Assembly: GCA_903911435.1 (NCBI GenBank) | Contig: CAIWDF010000304.1 | Coordinates: 1-57,234, forward strand | Reading direction: 5' to 3' | Origin: an uncultured Bacteroidota bacterium | GTDB taxonomy: Bacteria > Bacteroidota > Bacteroidia > 2-12-FULL-35-15 | Length of the DNA stretch: 57,234 nucleotides | In this document: piece by piece, positions 28,520 through 37,435 of the stretch | Layout of the letters: every line of letters begins with the position of its first letter | Numbering within the stretch: position 1 is the first letter of the stretch | Translations under genes and position numbers: made by a program | The notes under the pieces: generated by a model | Seen by the model: only the letters and a program-made list of their open reading frames with translations | Told to the model about the DNA's origin: nothing | Databases searched by the model: none

Positions 28520-30199
28520 ATGAGCACAATGCAAAAACATCTTTTAAAGATATATATTGGAGTAGCATTATTCATGTCTTTCCTGTCAAATAATTCCTTT
28601 TCTCAAACAAGAAGTTTGGATTCTAATATTGTAATAAGTATTGGAGAATATAGACCAACGGTTGCAGATGCAAACAAAATCAATGAGAATCCTGTTGTTG
28701 TTGATTCCACTCAAAAGCTTCCTGTGAAAGGTTATAGTATAAGTTCTCAGAAAATTAATACTGGATTTGACGTAACTCCTATTCCCGCGGCCCAAATGGT
28801 TGGTGAACCACTTACTAAGCTTTATAATGCCTTAGTAAAACTTGGATTCGGTAATTATACAACTCCTTATGCAGAGGTTTGGTACAATAGCCTACGTTCT
28901 AAGGATTACGCATATGGTGTTAGAATGAAACATTTGTCTTCTTCTGCTACTTTGAAAGACTTCGGATTTTCTGGATTTAGTGATAATGAAATTAATTTGT
29001 ACGGAAAGAAATTTTTGAAAGAACATACCTTGTTTGGGAATTTTGATTATGCACGAAATGTGGTTCACTTTTATGGATACGATGCCAACCTTCAAGATTT
29101 ATCGAAAGATGCAACGGTACAGCGATTCAATTACTTTTCCGCTAATGCCAACTTGTCGAGCCATTACACTAATGATTCTAGGTATAACCATGAGGTGAAT
29201 TTGAATTATTATAATCTCGCTGATTTGTACAAAGCTTCTGAAAATAATATTAAGGTAGCAGGGTTTGTGGGTACAAAAATAGGAAAGGAATATTTAAAAG
29301 TAAATGGACTTGTAGATTATTACAACTACAAAACAGCTAAGGATACATTTAATGACGTAATTATTTCTATTAACCCCAATTTCAGTGCTTCATCCGAAAA
29401 GTATTCCGCAACAATAGGTATTAATGCTACCATGAACAAATTGGAAGAAACAAAGTATTATTTCTATCCTAACTTTAATTTGACTTACAATATCATTGAT
29501 AACATCATCATTCCATATATAGGTGCTACCGGAGGCTTACATAAAAATAGTTATAAGGTAATCACGGATGAAAATCCTTTTGTTCTCTCAGGGCTGAAGA
29601 TGACGAATACTAACCAGAAGTATAAACTTTTTGGAGGTATAAAGGGAAATATAACGAACACTGTTTCGTATTCGACACAAGTTTCCTACGCGAGTATTGG
29701 TAATATGATGCTTTATGAGAATGATACGAAAGACTTACTTAGTAATAGATTTAATGTTATCTATGATGATGCTGAAGAGTTGACTGCTCATGGTGAAGTA
29801 GGGTATCAATTGCGAGAAAAGTTGCGTTTCAGTTTGAGAGGAGATTACTATAACTACAAGATGAAAACAGAATTGCGCGCATGGTATACTCCACAAGTGA
29901 AATTTACTTTAAATGGCAACTACAATTTGTCTGACAAGATTGTTGCGAAAATTGAGTTGTTTTATTTAGATAATCAATATTATAAGACAATTGAAAACGA
30001 AAACACAACTCAACAATTAGTGGTGGCCAATCAGCTCAAATCGTTTTTTGATGCAAATATTGGAGGAGAATATAGATATACAAAGAAACTTGGCTTCTTT
30101 ATCAATATGAATAACATTGCAAACGTTCGTTATTATCGATATAGTAATTATCCCAGTCAACGCTTCAGCGCGATGCTCGGTTTGAGTTATTCTTTTTAA
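28520..30199 (+). CDS. outer-membrane beta-barrel protein paired with the TPR protein
   Basis: Exported protein of 559 residues with a signal peptide (about 1-29, ending NSFSQ). After a segment with repeated small residues (EYRPTVADANKINENPVVVD) comes a long run of amphipathic strands typical of a TonB-dependent receptor-like barrel without a plug, ending in the C-terminal strand FSAMLGLSYSF with terminal Phe. The substrate is unknown. Being 15 nt after the TPR gene suggests a partner role in the envelope. Confidence 0.75.
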   Translation: MSTMQKHLLKIYIGVALFMSFLSNNSFSQTRSLDSNIVISIGEYRPTVADANKINENPVVVDSTQKLPVKGYSISSQKINTGFDVTPIPAAQMVGEPLTKLYNALVKLGFGNYTTPYAEVWYNSLRSKDYAYGVRMKHLSSSATLKDFGFSGFSDNEINLYGKKFLKEHTLFGNFDYARNVVHFYGYDANLQDLSKDATVQRFNYFSANANLSSHYTNDSRYNHEVNLNYYNLADLYKASENNIKVAGFVGTKIGKEYLKVNGLVDYYNYKTAKDTFNDVIISINPNFSASSEKYSATIGINATMNKLEETKYYFYPNFNLTYNIIDNIIIPYIGATGGLHKNSYKVITDENPFVLSGLKMTNTNQKYKLFGGIKGNITNTVSYSTQVSYASIGNMMLYENDTKDLLSNRFNVIYDDAEELTAHGEVGYQLREKLRFSLRGDYYNYKMKTELRAWYTPQVKFTLNGNYNLSDKIVAKIELFYLDNQYYKTIENENTTQQLVVANQLKSFFDANIGGEYRYTKKLGFFINMNNIANVRYYRYSNYPSQRFSAMLGLSYSF

Positions 30200-30216
30200 T
30201 TCCCACAAAAAGCTTG

Positions 30217-30251
30217 AATTAATGAAGTATTTGGAACTTCATTAATTTTAA
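30217..30251. terminator. bidirectional rho-independent terminator
   Basis: Perfect 12-bp stem AATTAATGAAGT (30217-30228) / ACTTCATTAATT (30236-30247) with a 7-nt loop and a T run, between the convergent barrel gene (+) and SGNH gene (-). Confidence 0.75.
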
Positions 30252-30261
30252 CGAAAATAAA

Positions 30262-31626
30262 CTAGGGGAATTTTACCCCATCGCATTCAACACAATTGGT
30301 TAATGGAATGGCCGCTTGATATTTTGTATTAATAGCCTTTATGAATTCATTTGCGAATAGGGCGTATCCCTTTTGGTTTGGGTGATAGCCATCTAAACTA
30401 AAAAATCCACCTGTAACAAATTCTGCATTGAAACTTACACCATCCCAAGTAATTCCTGTTTTTACCGACTTCATAAATGATGAAATATCGGCCAAAGCAA
30501 AATCATATTGTGCAGCCTTCTGCGTAATGATTGAATTATAGGCACTAATTGCTTGGTCTATTGTAAACACCTCGCTACTATCTAGGGCATAATAATCATT
30601 GATTAGGTTTTGGATTAAACCATATTTAAAACATTTCATGGAGTCTAAAGGCACCGACAAGGTGATGTATTCCCCACTGTGTAATTGGCGCAATCCTCCA
30701 TTACTAACACTTGCATCGCGAATAATAAACCCATTGTTACCCGCATTAAAATGAATCTGCATATAACCAGCAATGTTATTCCAAACATCGTTCAATGAAT
30801 CGGCTTGTACTTGACTCATGTTTGCTGCATTCCAAGCAACCAATGTATAGTATGGGAAATCTCTGAAATCGGGAATAGTTGCTAGTACTCCCTTTGCACC
30901 ATTTGCAGTCAACCCTCCAATTATAGAATCAAGTCGAGCACTAAATGTTGCAGCAGAAGGAATGGGAGTTCCTACACCGCCACTACTGGCATAATTATAG
31001 ATGTCCTCCATCCCAAGCCAAGCTGTAATGAATGTTGCATTTTGAGCTTTCGCATCAGAATATAATGTTGAAACACCTGGATTGCTGGCAATGCGATTAT
31101 AGTAAGGATTTCTATTCCCTGAAGAAAAACTCATTCCGAAATCAGGATTAAAATAATTAGCAGTACTTGCAAAAGGAATTGCGAGATTTTGAATACTATT
31201 GCCTGCTATTCCTGTTAAGTAAGGAGTGGCGTTCCCTATTGTAATAACTGTGTTTAAAGGATTCAGTGAAGTCACATGTTGACAATCTGTTTTATAACCT
31301 AAATGGAAGGATGAGAAAAATGGCTGCCGCCAAGGAACTCCTCCAAGTCCTAAGCCACTTTCATCCGGCATCAAAGCTTGGTTAAAATTGGAGCCCCCAA
31401 CTAGTTTGAATTGTTCAGCGAGCAATGCAGGTATACTTAATCGTTGACCTTTTGCAAACAAGGCTCCATCTTGATAGCCTGCTAAGAAATCGCCTCCTAT
31501 TGCAATGGATTTCGAAAAGTTTGCATTTCCTGCGAATGGTTCAGGTACCTTTAATTCTGGTGTACATGAATATTGGAGCAGCAGTATACTGAAAACAAAA
31601 AAAGGAAGAATAAATTGTTTTTTCAT
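30262..31626 (-). CDS. SGNH/GDSL-type lipoprotein
   Basis: Outer-membrane-anchored protein of 454 residues with a lipoprotein signal (MKKQFILPFFVFSILLLQYSC, Cys21). The fold looks SGNH: SKSIAIGGDFLAGYQDG near residue 44 (GDF instead of GDS), TVITIGNATP (block III-like), FITAWLGMEDIYNYAS, and a C-terminal DGYHPNQKGYALFANEFI with the Asp-His of block V. The nucleophilic Ser is not obvious at GGDF, so esterase activity is uncertain. It follows nifU by 11 nt and is probably co-transcribed with mrp and nifU. Confidence 0.75.
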   Translation of the reverse strand: MKKQFILPFFVFSILLLQYSCTPELKVPEPFAGNANFSKSIAIGGDFLAGYQDGALFAKGQRLSIPALLAEQFKLVGGSNFNQALMPDESGLGLGGVPWRQPFFSSFHLGYKTDCQHVTSLNPLNTVITIGNATPYLTGIAGNSIQNLAIPFASTANYFNPDFGMSFSSGNRNPYYNRIASNPGVSTLYSDAKAQNATFITAWLGMEDIYNYASSGGVGTPIPSAATFSARLDSIIGGLTANGAKGVLATIPDFRDFPYYTLVAWNAANMSQVQADSLNDVWNNIAGYMQIHFNAGNNGFIIRDASVSNGGLRQLHSGEYITLSVPLDSMKCFKYGLIQNLINDYYALDSSEVFTIDQAISAYNSIITQKAAQYDFALADISSFMKSVKTGITWDGVSFNAEFVTGGFFSLDGYHPNQKGYALFANEFIKAINTKYQAAIPLTNCVECDGVKFP

Positions 31627-31637
31627 ACAGCCATTAA

Positions 31638-31886
31638 TTACACCGTTATTGTAACATTAACTGCTTGTATTGCTTTTATTTCAGGCACAGCTCGCTTTAT
31701 GCTTTCTTCTATGCCTGTCTTTAAAGTCATAACATTCATGGAGCACGATTTACACGCTCCAACCAATTCTAGTTTCACAATAAAATCAGAAGTTATTTCA
31801 AGCAATAATACATCACCTCCATCTGCCTTTAAAAAGGGACGAATCTGATCAAGTGCTTCTTCTACTCTTTTTATAATTGTTTCCAT
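31638..31886 (-). CDS. NifU-like Fe-S scaffold protein
   Basis: Small cytoplasmic protein of 82 residues, a stand-alone NifU C-terminal (Nfu) domain. The CxxC pair that binds the Fe-S cluster is in VGACKSCSMNVMTLK, and the N-terminal RPFLKADGGDVLLLEI matches the family. It probably transfers Fe-S clusters together with the Mrp ATPase encoded 36 nt upstream. Confidence 0.92.
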   Translation of the reverse strand: METIIKRVEEALDQIRPFLKADGGDVLLLEITSDFIVKLELVGACKSCSMNVMTLKTGIEESIKRAVPEIKAIQAVNVTITV

Positions 31887-31922
31887 TTAATATCTGAAGT
31901 CAGTTTGGTTTTAGAAATAGTA

Positions 31923-33005
31923 CTATGAAAGTACAACCTCTCTTCGTGCATTCACTATTGATACTTGTTGTGCAATGTTTTTAGCCATTTCCATAAATGC
32001 GATTGCTTGAGGAGTGTTTTCCTGAAGCACCGCTGGACGCCCTACATCACCTGATTCACAAATACTTTGAACAAGCGGAATTTCGCCCAATAAAGGAATG
32101 TTCAGCTTTTCGGCAAGTTTTTTAGCACCATCTTTTCCGAAGATATAATACTTGTTGTTTGGCAATTCGGCTGGAGTAAAGTAGGACATGTTCTCTACAA
32201 TTCCCAATACAGGTACATCTATTTTTGGCATCATAAACATCGATACCCCTTTTTGTGCATCTGCTAATGCAACATTCTGAGGTGTACTTACGATGACCAC
32301 ACCATTTACTTTTATGTCAGTAACTAACGAGAGTTGAATATCTCCTGTTCCTGGAGGTAAATCTATAATCATATAATCCAATTGTCCCCAATCGGCATCC
32401 GAAAACAATTGCATCAAAGCTTTTGCTGCCATTGGCCCTCTCCAAACAATTGCTTGTTCTGTATCAGCAAAAAAACCAATGGACAATAATTTTACTCCGT
32501 AGTTTTCCACAGGGATTATTTTTGTTATTCCATCCATTTCTTTGACCATGGGCTTTTCGTGCACCACGTCAAACATTATTGTTTGCGATGGTCCATAAAT
32601 ATCAGCATCCACAAGGCCTACAGATGCTCCTTGCTTTGCCAATGCTACTGCAAGATTAGATGCAACGGTTGATTTTCCAACACCTCCTTTTCCAGATGCT
32701 ACTGCTATTATGTTTTTTACATTAGGTAACATTGGAGCAGAATTCTTATTTGCTGTCACGTTAGCACTCATCTTTACATTCACAATTGCGTCTTTGTCTA
32801 CAAAATGAAGAACTGCATTCACACATGCTTTGTGAATCATTTCTTTCATTGGGCATGCTGGAGTGGTTAACATTACCGTGAAACTCACATTCTTTCCTTC
32901 TACTTTTAAATCCTCAATCATACCGAGTGTTACAAGGTCTTTTTTCAAATCAGGATCGTCTACATTTCTTAATGCGTCTAAAATTTGTTCATTTGTTATG
33001 CTCAT
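31923..33005 (-). CDS. Mrp/NBP35-type Fe-S carrier ATPase (MIP18 domain fusion)
   Basis: Cytoplasmic ATPase of 360 residues. The N-terminal MIP18/DUF59 domain (about 1-90; ALRNVDDPDLKKDLVTLGMIEDL, TTPACPMKEMI) is fused to a ParA/MinD-type domain with the deviant Walker A SGKGGVGKSTVASNLA and GLVDADIYGPSQ. The CPxC pair seen in some members is missing: the site reads ENMSYFTPAELPNNKYYIFG, which I know from other Bacteroidota versions. With nifU next to it, a role in Fe-S cluster delivery is likely. Confidence 0.92.
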   Translation of the reverse strand: MSITNEQILDALRNVDDPDLKKDLVTLGMIEDLKVEGKNVSFTVMLTTPACPMKEMIHKACVNAVLHFVDKDAIVNVKMSANVTANKNSAPMLPNVKNIIAVASGKGGVGKSTVASNLAVALAKQGASVGLVDADIYGPSQTIMFDVVHEKPMVKEMDGITKIIPVENYGVKLLSIGFFADTEQAIVWRGPMAAKALMQLFSDADWGQLDYMIIDLPPGTGDIQLSLVTDIKVNGVVIVSTPQNVALADAQKGVSMFMMPKIDVPVLGIVENMSYFTPAELPNNKYYIFGKDGAKKLAEKLNIPLLGEIPLVQSICESGDVGRPAVLQENTPQAIAFMEMAKNIAQQVSIVNARREVVLS

Positions 33006-33115
33006 AATATTTTTTAATTGATGATAAAGGTAATAAAAAATGTCAATAGCAAATTAATATGCATGCTCATTAATGAGGAATATCTATTTTTGCCTCTCAT
33101 AATTTTGTAACGAAC

Positions 33116-33874
33116 ATGCAAGTAATGGAGAAAGTAAAAATTTCGGTGGTATCCTATCTTAACTCAAAGCCTTTTATTTATGGTTTGAAACATTCCGAAC
33201 TTATTAATAATGTCGAACTAAGTTTAGATATTCCATCTGATTGTGCTCGTAAACTTTTAAATGGTGAAGTAGACCTAGGCCTAATTCCTATTGCTGTCAT
33301 TCCTAAACTGAAAGAACACTATATTATAAGCGATTATTGCATTGGTGCCGAAGGAAAGGTGACTTCAGTAATGATGTATAGCGAAGTACCTCTTCAAGAA
33401 ATCTCCACCATTCTGCTCGATTATCAAAGCAGAACATCAGTGACATTGGTAAAGGTTCTAGCAAATAATTATTGGAAAATTTCTCCAACATGGATAAATG
33501 CGGAAGCTAATTTCGAAAACAACATAAAAGATACTACTGCAGCCGTTATTATTGGCGATAGAACATTTGGATTAGAAAACAAATACAAATATGCCTACGA
33601 CCTCTCTGAGGAATGGCAAAAGTTTACACAATTGCCTTTTGTTTTTGCGTGCTGGGTAGCCAACAAGCCGCTACCAGAAACTTTTATCAATTCATTTAAT
33701 CAAGCTCTTAAATTTGGATTGGACAATCGCACTCAATTAATAAGTGAACTTAAAGAGTTGAATGTATACCATACCGACATTGCCGATTACCTCAACCATC
33801 ATATCAAATTCAACTACGATACAGAAAAGCAAATAGCATTGAAATTGTTTTTGAGTTACTGCGAGAAACTTTAG
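33116..33874 (+). CDS. mqnA: menaquinone biosynthetic enzyme MqnA (chorismate dehydratase)
   Basis: Cytoplasmic enzyme of about 250 residues that forms 3-enolpyruvyl-benzoate from chorismate, the first step of the futalosine menaquinone pathway. The periplasmic-binding-protein-like fold and family motifs are visible: VVSYLNSKPFIYGL at the start, LLNGEVDLGLIPIAVI and LPFVFACWVANKPLP. The ATG at 33125 (MEKVKIS) is an alternative start. A -7 element TATTTTTG lies at 33085-33092. This fits the menaquinol-using complex III in the window. Confidence 0.9.
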   Translation: MQVMEKVKISVVSYLNSKPFIYGLKHSELINNVELSLDIPSDCARKLLNGEVDLGLIPIAVIPKLKEHYIISDYCIGAEGKVTSVMMYSEVPLQEISTILLDYQSRTSVTLVKVLANNYWKISPTWINAEANFENNIKDTTAAVIIGDRTFGLENKYKYAYDLSEEWQKFTQLPFVFACWVANKPLPETFINSFNQALKFGLDNRTQLISELKELNVYHTDIADYLNHHIKFNYDTEKQIALKLFLSYCEKL

Positions 33875-33890
33875 TACATTAATTGTTCTT

Positions 33891-33906
33891 CCATCGAATT
33901 CGATGG
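33891..33906. promoter_or_regulatory. perfect 16-bp palindrome downstream of mqnA
   Basis: CCATCGAATTCGATGG is fully self-complementary, 17 nt after the mqnA stop and 28 nt before the GNAT gene -33 element. No T run follows, so it may be an operator rather than a terminator. Confidence 0.4.
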
Positions 33907-33933
33907 TCATTCACACAAATTGCAAAAAAATAA

Positions 33934-33963
33934 TTGTTCATTAATTCATTTTTGATACATTTG
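33934..33963 (+). promoter_or_regulatory. promoter of the GNAT gene
   Basis: TTG at 33934-33936, a 19-nt spacer, and TACATTTG at 33956-33963, an exact TAnnTTTG. The ATG at 33970 is only 6 nt downstream, so the transcript may be leaderless. Confidence 0.5.
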
Positions 33964-33969
33964 TGTCAA

Positions 33970-34434
33970 ATGACAATTGACTGGCAATTAAAAAAATTCA
34001 AGGAACTAAGTCCGATCAAACTCTACAATATTATGAGTTTGCGCGCTGAAGTATTTGTTATTGAGCAAAAGTGTATTTATCAAGATGCCGATGGAAAAGA
34101 TGCTCAGTCGTTTCATTTAATGGGATTCGATACTGCTGATAAATTGATTGCTTATGCGCGTATTCTCCCTGCTGGCCTTTCGTATAAAGAAGTTTCTATT
34201 GGCCGAGTAGTGATACCCAAAAAACTAAGGAGAAAAAGTATTGGGAAAGAACTCATGCTGAAAACGCTGGATTCAGTAAAAAATATTTATGGTAATGTGC
34301 CCATCCGTATTAGTGCACAAATGTACCTTAAGGAGTTTTATACCGACTTAGGTTTTGTGACTGTTGGTGATGAGTATCTCGAAGATAATATTCCTCACTT
34401 GGAGATGCTAAAAATGCCAAGCGTGCTTTCTTAA
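33970..34434 (+). CDS. GNAT family N-acetyltransferase (ElaA-like)
   Basis: Cytoplasmic acetyl-CoA-dependent transferase of about 154 residues. ElaA-like features are LYNIMSLRAEVFVIEQKCIYQDADGKDAQSFHLMG and the acetyl-CoA-binding segment IGRVVIPKKLRRKSIGKELM. The substrate is unknown. The ATG at 33970 (MTIDWQLKKF) fits the family; the longer frame from 33934 starts at the TTG that I read as the -33 promoter element. Confidence 0.88.
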   Translation: MTIDWQLKKFKELSPIKLYNIMSLRAEVFVIEQKCIYQDADGKDAQSFHLMGFDTADKLIAYARILPAGLSYKEVSIGRVVIPKKLRRKSIGKELMLKTLDSVKNIYGNVPIRISAQMYLKEFYTDLGFVTVGDEYLEDNIPHLEMLKMPSVLS

Positions 34435-34466
34435 ATTCATTTTCATTTTCAATCCTTCTATTTTTC

Positions 34467-34499
34467 TTTGCCTACAAAATGATTATTTAAATATCTTTG
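34467..34499 (+). promoter_or_regulatory. promoter of the deoC operon
   Basis: TTTG at 34467-34470, a 21-nt spacer and TATCTTTG at 34492-34499, an exact match to the Bacteroidota consensus. The deoC ATG is 22 nt downstream. Confidence 0.65.
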
Positions 34500-34521
34500 C
34501 TCATACACTTTATATATAAGT

Positions 34522-35433
34522 ATGAGTAGAACCAATACCTTACCCGATTTTAAAAACACACCTGTTATCGACCAAGTAGGAGTGGAGGAGCGTGTAGCTC
34601 GATTCACCACACGAAGTATCAAAAAATCATCGAAAGGACAAGCGCTTAAAATGATTTTAAACATGATTGACCTTACCACCCTTGAAGGTAAAGATACCGA
34701 AGGGAAAGTAAAACAAATGTGTTACAAAGCAGTTCATCTTCACGATGTAATTCCTAATTTACCAACTGTTGCAGCCGTTTGTGTTTATCCTTCGATGGTT
34801 AAAATTGCGAAGGATGCTTTGAAAGGCTCTTCCGTAAAAGTAGCTTCAGTTGCTACTGCTTTTCCTAGTGGGCAATCAACACATGATGTGAAAATAGCAG
34901 ATACCAAGTTTGCGGTTGATAATGGCGCTGACGAAATTGATATGGTTATTTCTCGTGGTGAATTTTTAAGCGGGAATTACAATTTTGTATTTGATGAAAT
35001 TGCTTCTATCAAAGAAGCTTGTGGCACGGCTCGTTTAAAAGTGATTTTTGAAACGGGCGAACTGTCAACCTTAGACAATGTGCGAAGAGCAAGTGAAATA
35101 GCAATGGCCGCTGGTGCCGATTTTATAAAAACATCAACAGGGAAAATATCTCCTGCTGCTACTATGCCTGTTACTTTGGTGATGCTAGAAGCTATTCGCG
35201 ATTATTATTATAAAACAGGTAGAATGGTTGGTATGAAACCCGCAGGTGGTATTTCAACTTCTAAAGCAGCTATTCATTATTTAGTAATGGTTCGTGAAAC
35301 GCTTGGTGGCGCATGGTTGTCGAACGAATGGTTTCGGTTTGGGGCAAGCAGTTTGGCAAACGATGTGTTGATGCAAATTGCCAAAGAAGCCTCAGGAGTT
35401 TATCAAAGCATTGATTATTTTTCGAAAGATTAA
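34522..35433 (+). CDS. deoC: deoxyribose-phosphate aldolase
   Basis: Class I aldolase of 303 residues that cleaves 2-deoxyribose-5-phosphate to glyceraldehyde-3-phosphate and acetaldehyde. The Schiff-base lysine is in DFIKTSTGKI, and the family motifs IDLTTLEG, VCVYP and FPSGQSTHDVKIADT are present. The N-terminal extension is typical of the longer DeoC group. It heads an operon with two aldehyde dehydrogenase genes, which would handle the acetaldehyde or related aldehydes. Confidence 0.93.
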   Translation: MSRTNTLPDFKNTPVIDQVGVEERVARFTTRSIKKSSKGQALKMILNMIDLTTLEGKDTEGKVKQMCYKAVHLHDVIPNLPTVAAVCVYPSMVKIAKDALKGSSVKVASVATAFPSGQSTHDVKIADTKFAVDNGADEIDMVISRGEFLSGNYNFVFDEIASIKEACGTARLKVIFETGELSTLDNVRRASEIAMAAGADFIKTSTGKISPAATMPVTLVMLEAIRDYYYKTGRMVGMKPAGGISTSKAAIHYLVMVRETLGGAWLSNEWFRFGASSLANDVLMQIAKEASGVYQSIDYFSKD

Positions 35434-35442
35434 ATTATTTTT

Positions 35443-36912
35443 ATGACAAAAAAGACAAAACAACCTTCATTGGATTTTAAAACCGACTGGGCTTACGCTC
35501 CTGCTTTGGAAGATACCAAACACATCTCATTGAAAAAGCAATATGATTTGTTCATCGATGGTGAATTTGTGAAACCACATAGCAAAAAATATTTTGCAAC
35601 TTATAATCCAGCAACTGAACAAAAGCTTGCCGACATTGCCGAAGCCGACCAAACGGATGTGAACAAGGCGGTGAGTGCTGCACGAAAAGCATTCGAGAAA
35701 TGGAGCAAGATTTCGGCTAGCGAACGTGGTAAATACATTTATCGTATTGCACGATTGATGCAAGAGCGTGCTCGCGAATTTTCGGTGATTGAAACATTGG
35801 ATGGAGGAAAACCAATTCGCGAAAGCCGCGATATTGATATTCCGCTTGCGGCCAATCATTTTTTCTATTATGCTGGATGGGCCGACAAACTTGAGTATGC
35901 TTTCCCAAATCGAAATCCAAAACCATTGGGTGTTGCGGGTCAAATTATTCCTTGGAATTTTCCTTTACTGATGGCGGCTTGGAAAATAGCTCCTGCATTG
36001 GCTACTGGAAATACAGTTGTGCTTAAACCTGCCGAATCTACTTCGCTCACTGCACTTAAACTTGCCGAACTTATTCGCGATAGCGGATTGCCTAACGGGG
36101 TGGTGAACATTGTTACTGGCGCTGGCAGCACAGGTGCAGCCATTGTTAATCATCCTGACATTAACAAAATAGCATTTACTGGTTCTACTGATGTAGGTAA
36201 ACTCATTCAGAAATCCATTGCGGGTACAAGTAAAAAATTAACGCTTGAACTTGGAGGAAAAGCAGCGAACATTATTTTTGATGATGCTCCTATCGATCAA
36301 GCGGTAGAAGGTATTATCAACGGTATCTTTTTCAATCAAGGCCATGTTTGTTGTGCGGGTTCGCGGTTGTTTATTCAAGAAGGAGTGGCCGATGTGGTTA
36401 TCCGTAAATTAAAGGATAGAATGGAAACCCTTATTGTGGGCGACCCACTGGATAAAAACACCGACATCGGTGCTATAAACTCGAAAGAACAATTATCAAA
36501 AATAAATAAATACATCACCATTGGTAAAAACGAAGGTGCCGAGATGTACCAATCGTCATGCGCACTTCCAACGAAAGGTTATTTCTGTAGACCAACTTTA
36601 TTTCTTAATGCTTCTCAATCGCATCGCATTGTGCAAGAAGAAATATTTGGGCCTGTGCTTACCATTCAAACATTCCGCACCATTGAAGAGGTGATTGAAA
36701 AAGCCAATAACATACCATACGGTCTTTCGGCTGGAGTATGGACTGACAAAGGTTCGAAGATTTTTAACCTGACCTCGAAGTTACGTGCTGGTGTGGTTTG
36801 GGCTAATACTTACAACAAGTTCGACCCTACTTCTCCTTTTGGAGGATACAAAGAAAGTGGTTTTGGACGCGAGGGTGGACTGCATGGCTTAATGCCTTAT
36901 CTTACTTTTTAA
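35443..36912 (+). CDS. aldehyde dehydrogenase family protein
   Basis: Cytoplasmic NAD(P)-dependent aldehyde dehydrogenase of 489 residues. Oxyanion Asn in IIPWNFPLL, the NAD motif FTGSTDVGK, catalytic Glu in LELGGKAANI and catalytic Cys in FFNQGHVCCAGSR are intact, with the C-terminal FGGYKESGFGREGG. It starts 9 nt after deoC, so acetaldehyde from deoxyribose catabolism is a likely substrate (inference). Its stop codon overlaps by one base the left repeat that flanks the GxxExxY gene. Confidence 0.92.
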   Translation: MTKKTKQPSLDFKTDWAYAPALEDTKHISLKKQYDLFIDGEFVKPHSKKYFATYNPATEQKLADIAEADQTDVNKAVSAARKAFEKWSKISASERGKYIYRIARLMQERAREFSVIETLDGGKPIRESRDIDIPLAANHFFYYAGWADKLEYAFPNRNPKPLGVAGQIIPWNFPLLMAAWKIAPALATGNTVVLKPAESTSLTALKLAELIRDSGLPNGVVNIVTGAGSTGAAIVNHPDINKIAFTGSTDVGKLIQKSIAGTSKKLTLELGGKAANIIFDDAPIDQAVEGIINGIFFNQGHVCCAGSRLFIQEGVADVVIRKLKDRMETLIVGDPLDKNTDIGAINSKEQLSKINKYITIGKNEGAEMYQSSCALPTKGYFCRPTLFLNASQSHRIVQEEIFGPVLTIQTFRTIEEVIEKANNIPYGLSAGVWTDKGSKIFNLTSKLRAGVVWANTYNKFDPTSPFGGYKESGFGREGGLHGLMPYLTF

Positions 36913-36937
36913 CCGCAAAGACAGAAAGGCACTAAGG
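36912..36937 (+). repeat. left flank repeat of the GxxExxY insertion (ACCGC family)
   Basis: Begins ACCGCAAAGACAGAAAGG and ends CACTAAGG. It matches the reverse complement of 37404-37428 at 18 of 25 positions, so the pair forms imperfect inverted repeats around the GxxExxY gene. Confidence 0.75.
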
Positions 36938-37011
36938 AAAATGAAGAGAAAAGAGCAATCTGGATGTAATTTAGAATTACTTTTTATAGTTAGAAAGATA
37001 AAGCGAATGTC

Positions 37012-37398
37012 ATGACTAAAGAAGAGTATGAAAATATTGCAACCGAAATTGTGGATGCTTGTTTTTCTGTTCACAAAGCAATGGGGCCAGGGTTATTAGA
37101 GTCTGTGTATGAGTTGTGCTTAATGAAAGAATTTGAACTACGAGGAATTGAAGCAGTAAATCAAGTTACGATTCCTCTTTTTTACAAAGGATATGAATTA
37201 AGCAAAGAGTTCAAGATTGATATTTTGGTAGAAAACGAAATTGTAATAGAATTGAAAGCTGTGGAAACAATTTTACCTGTTTTTACAGCACAATTAATTT
37301 CGTATTTGAAATTATCAGAAAAGAAAATGGGGTTTTTAATTAATTTCAATGTGCCTTTAATTAAAAACGGAATAAATAGATACGTAAATAATTATTAA
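37012..37398 (+). CDS. GxxExxY protein (PD-(D/E)XK nuclease-like)
   Basis: Cytoplasmic protein of 128 residues. The defining motif is GLLESVY near residue 28. IDILVENEIVIELKAVE (about 71-87) has the Asp, Glu and Lys spacing of a PD-(D/E)XK nuclease core, and the family is placed in that superfamily (PDDEXK_3). The biological role is unknown. It lies between two genes of the deoC-aldehyde dehydrogenase operon and is bracketed by inverted ACCGC repeats, so it looks inserted. Confidence 0.9.
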   Translation: MTKEEYENIATEIVDACFSVHKAMGPGLLESVYELCLMKEFELRGIEAVNQVTIPLFYKGYELSKEFKIDILVENEIVIELKAVETILPVFTAQLISYLKLSEKKMGFLINFNVPLIKNGINRYVNNY

Positions 37399-37403
37399 AT
37401 TAA

Positions 37404-37428
37404 CTTAGCGCTTTAGCGCCTTAGCGGT
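37404..37428 (-). repeat. right flank repeat of the GxxExxY insertion (ACCGC family)
   Basis: On the minus strand it begins ACCGCTAAGGCGCTAAAG and ends CGCTAAG. It is inverted relative to 36912-36937 and ends 7 nt before the start codon of the next gene. Confidence 0.75.
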
Positions 37429-37435
37429 ATGTAAT

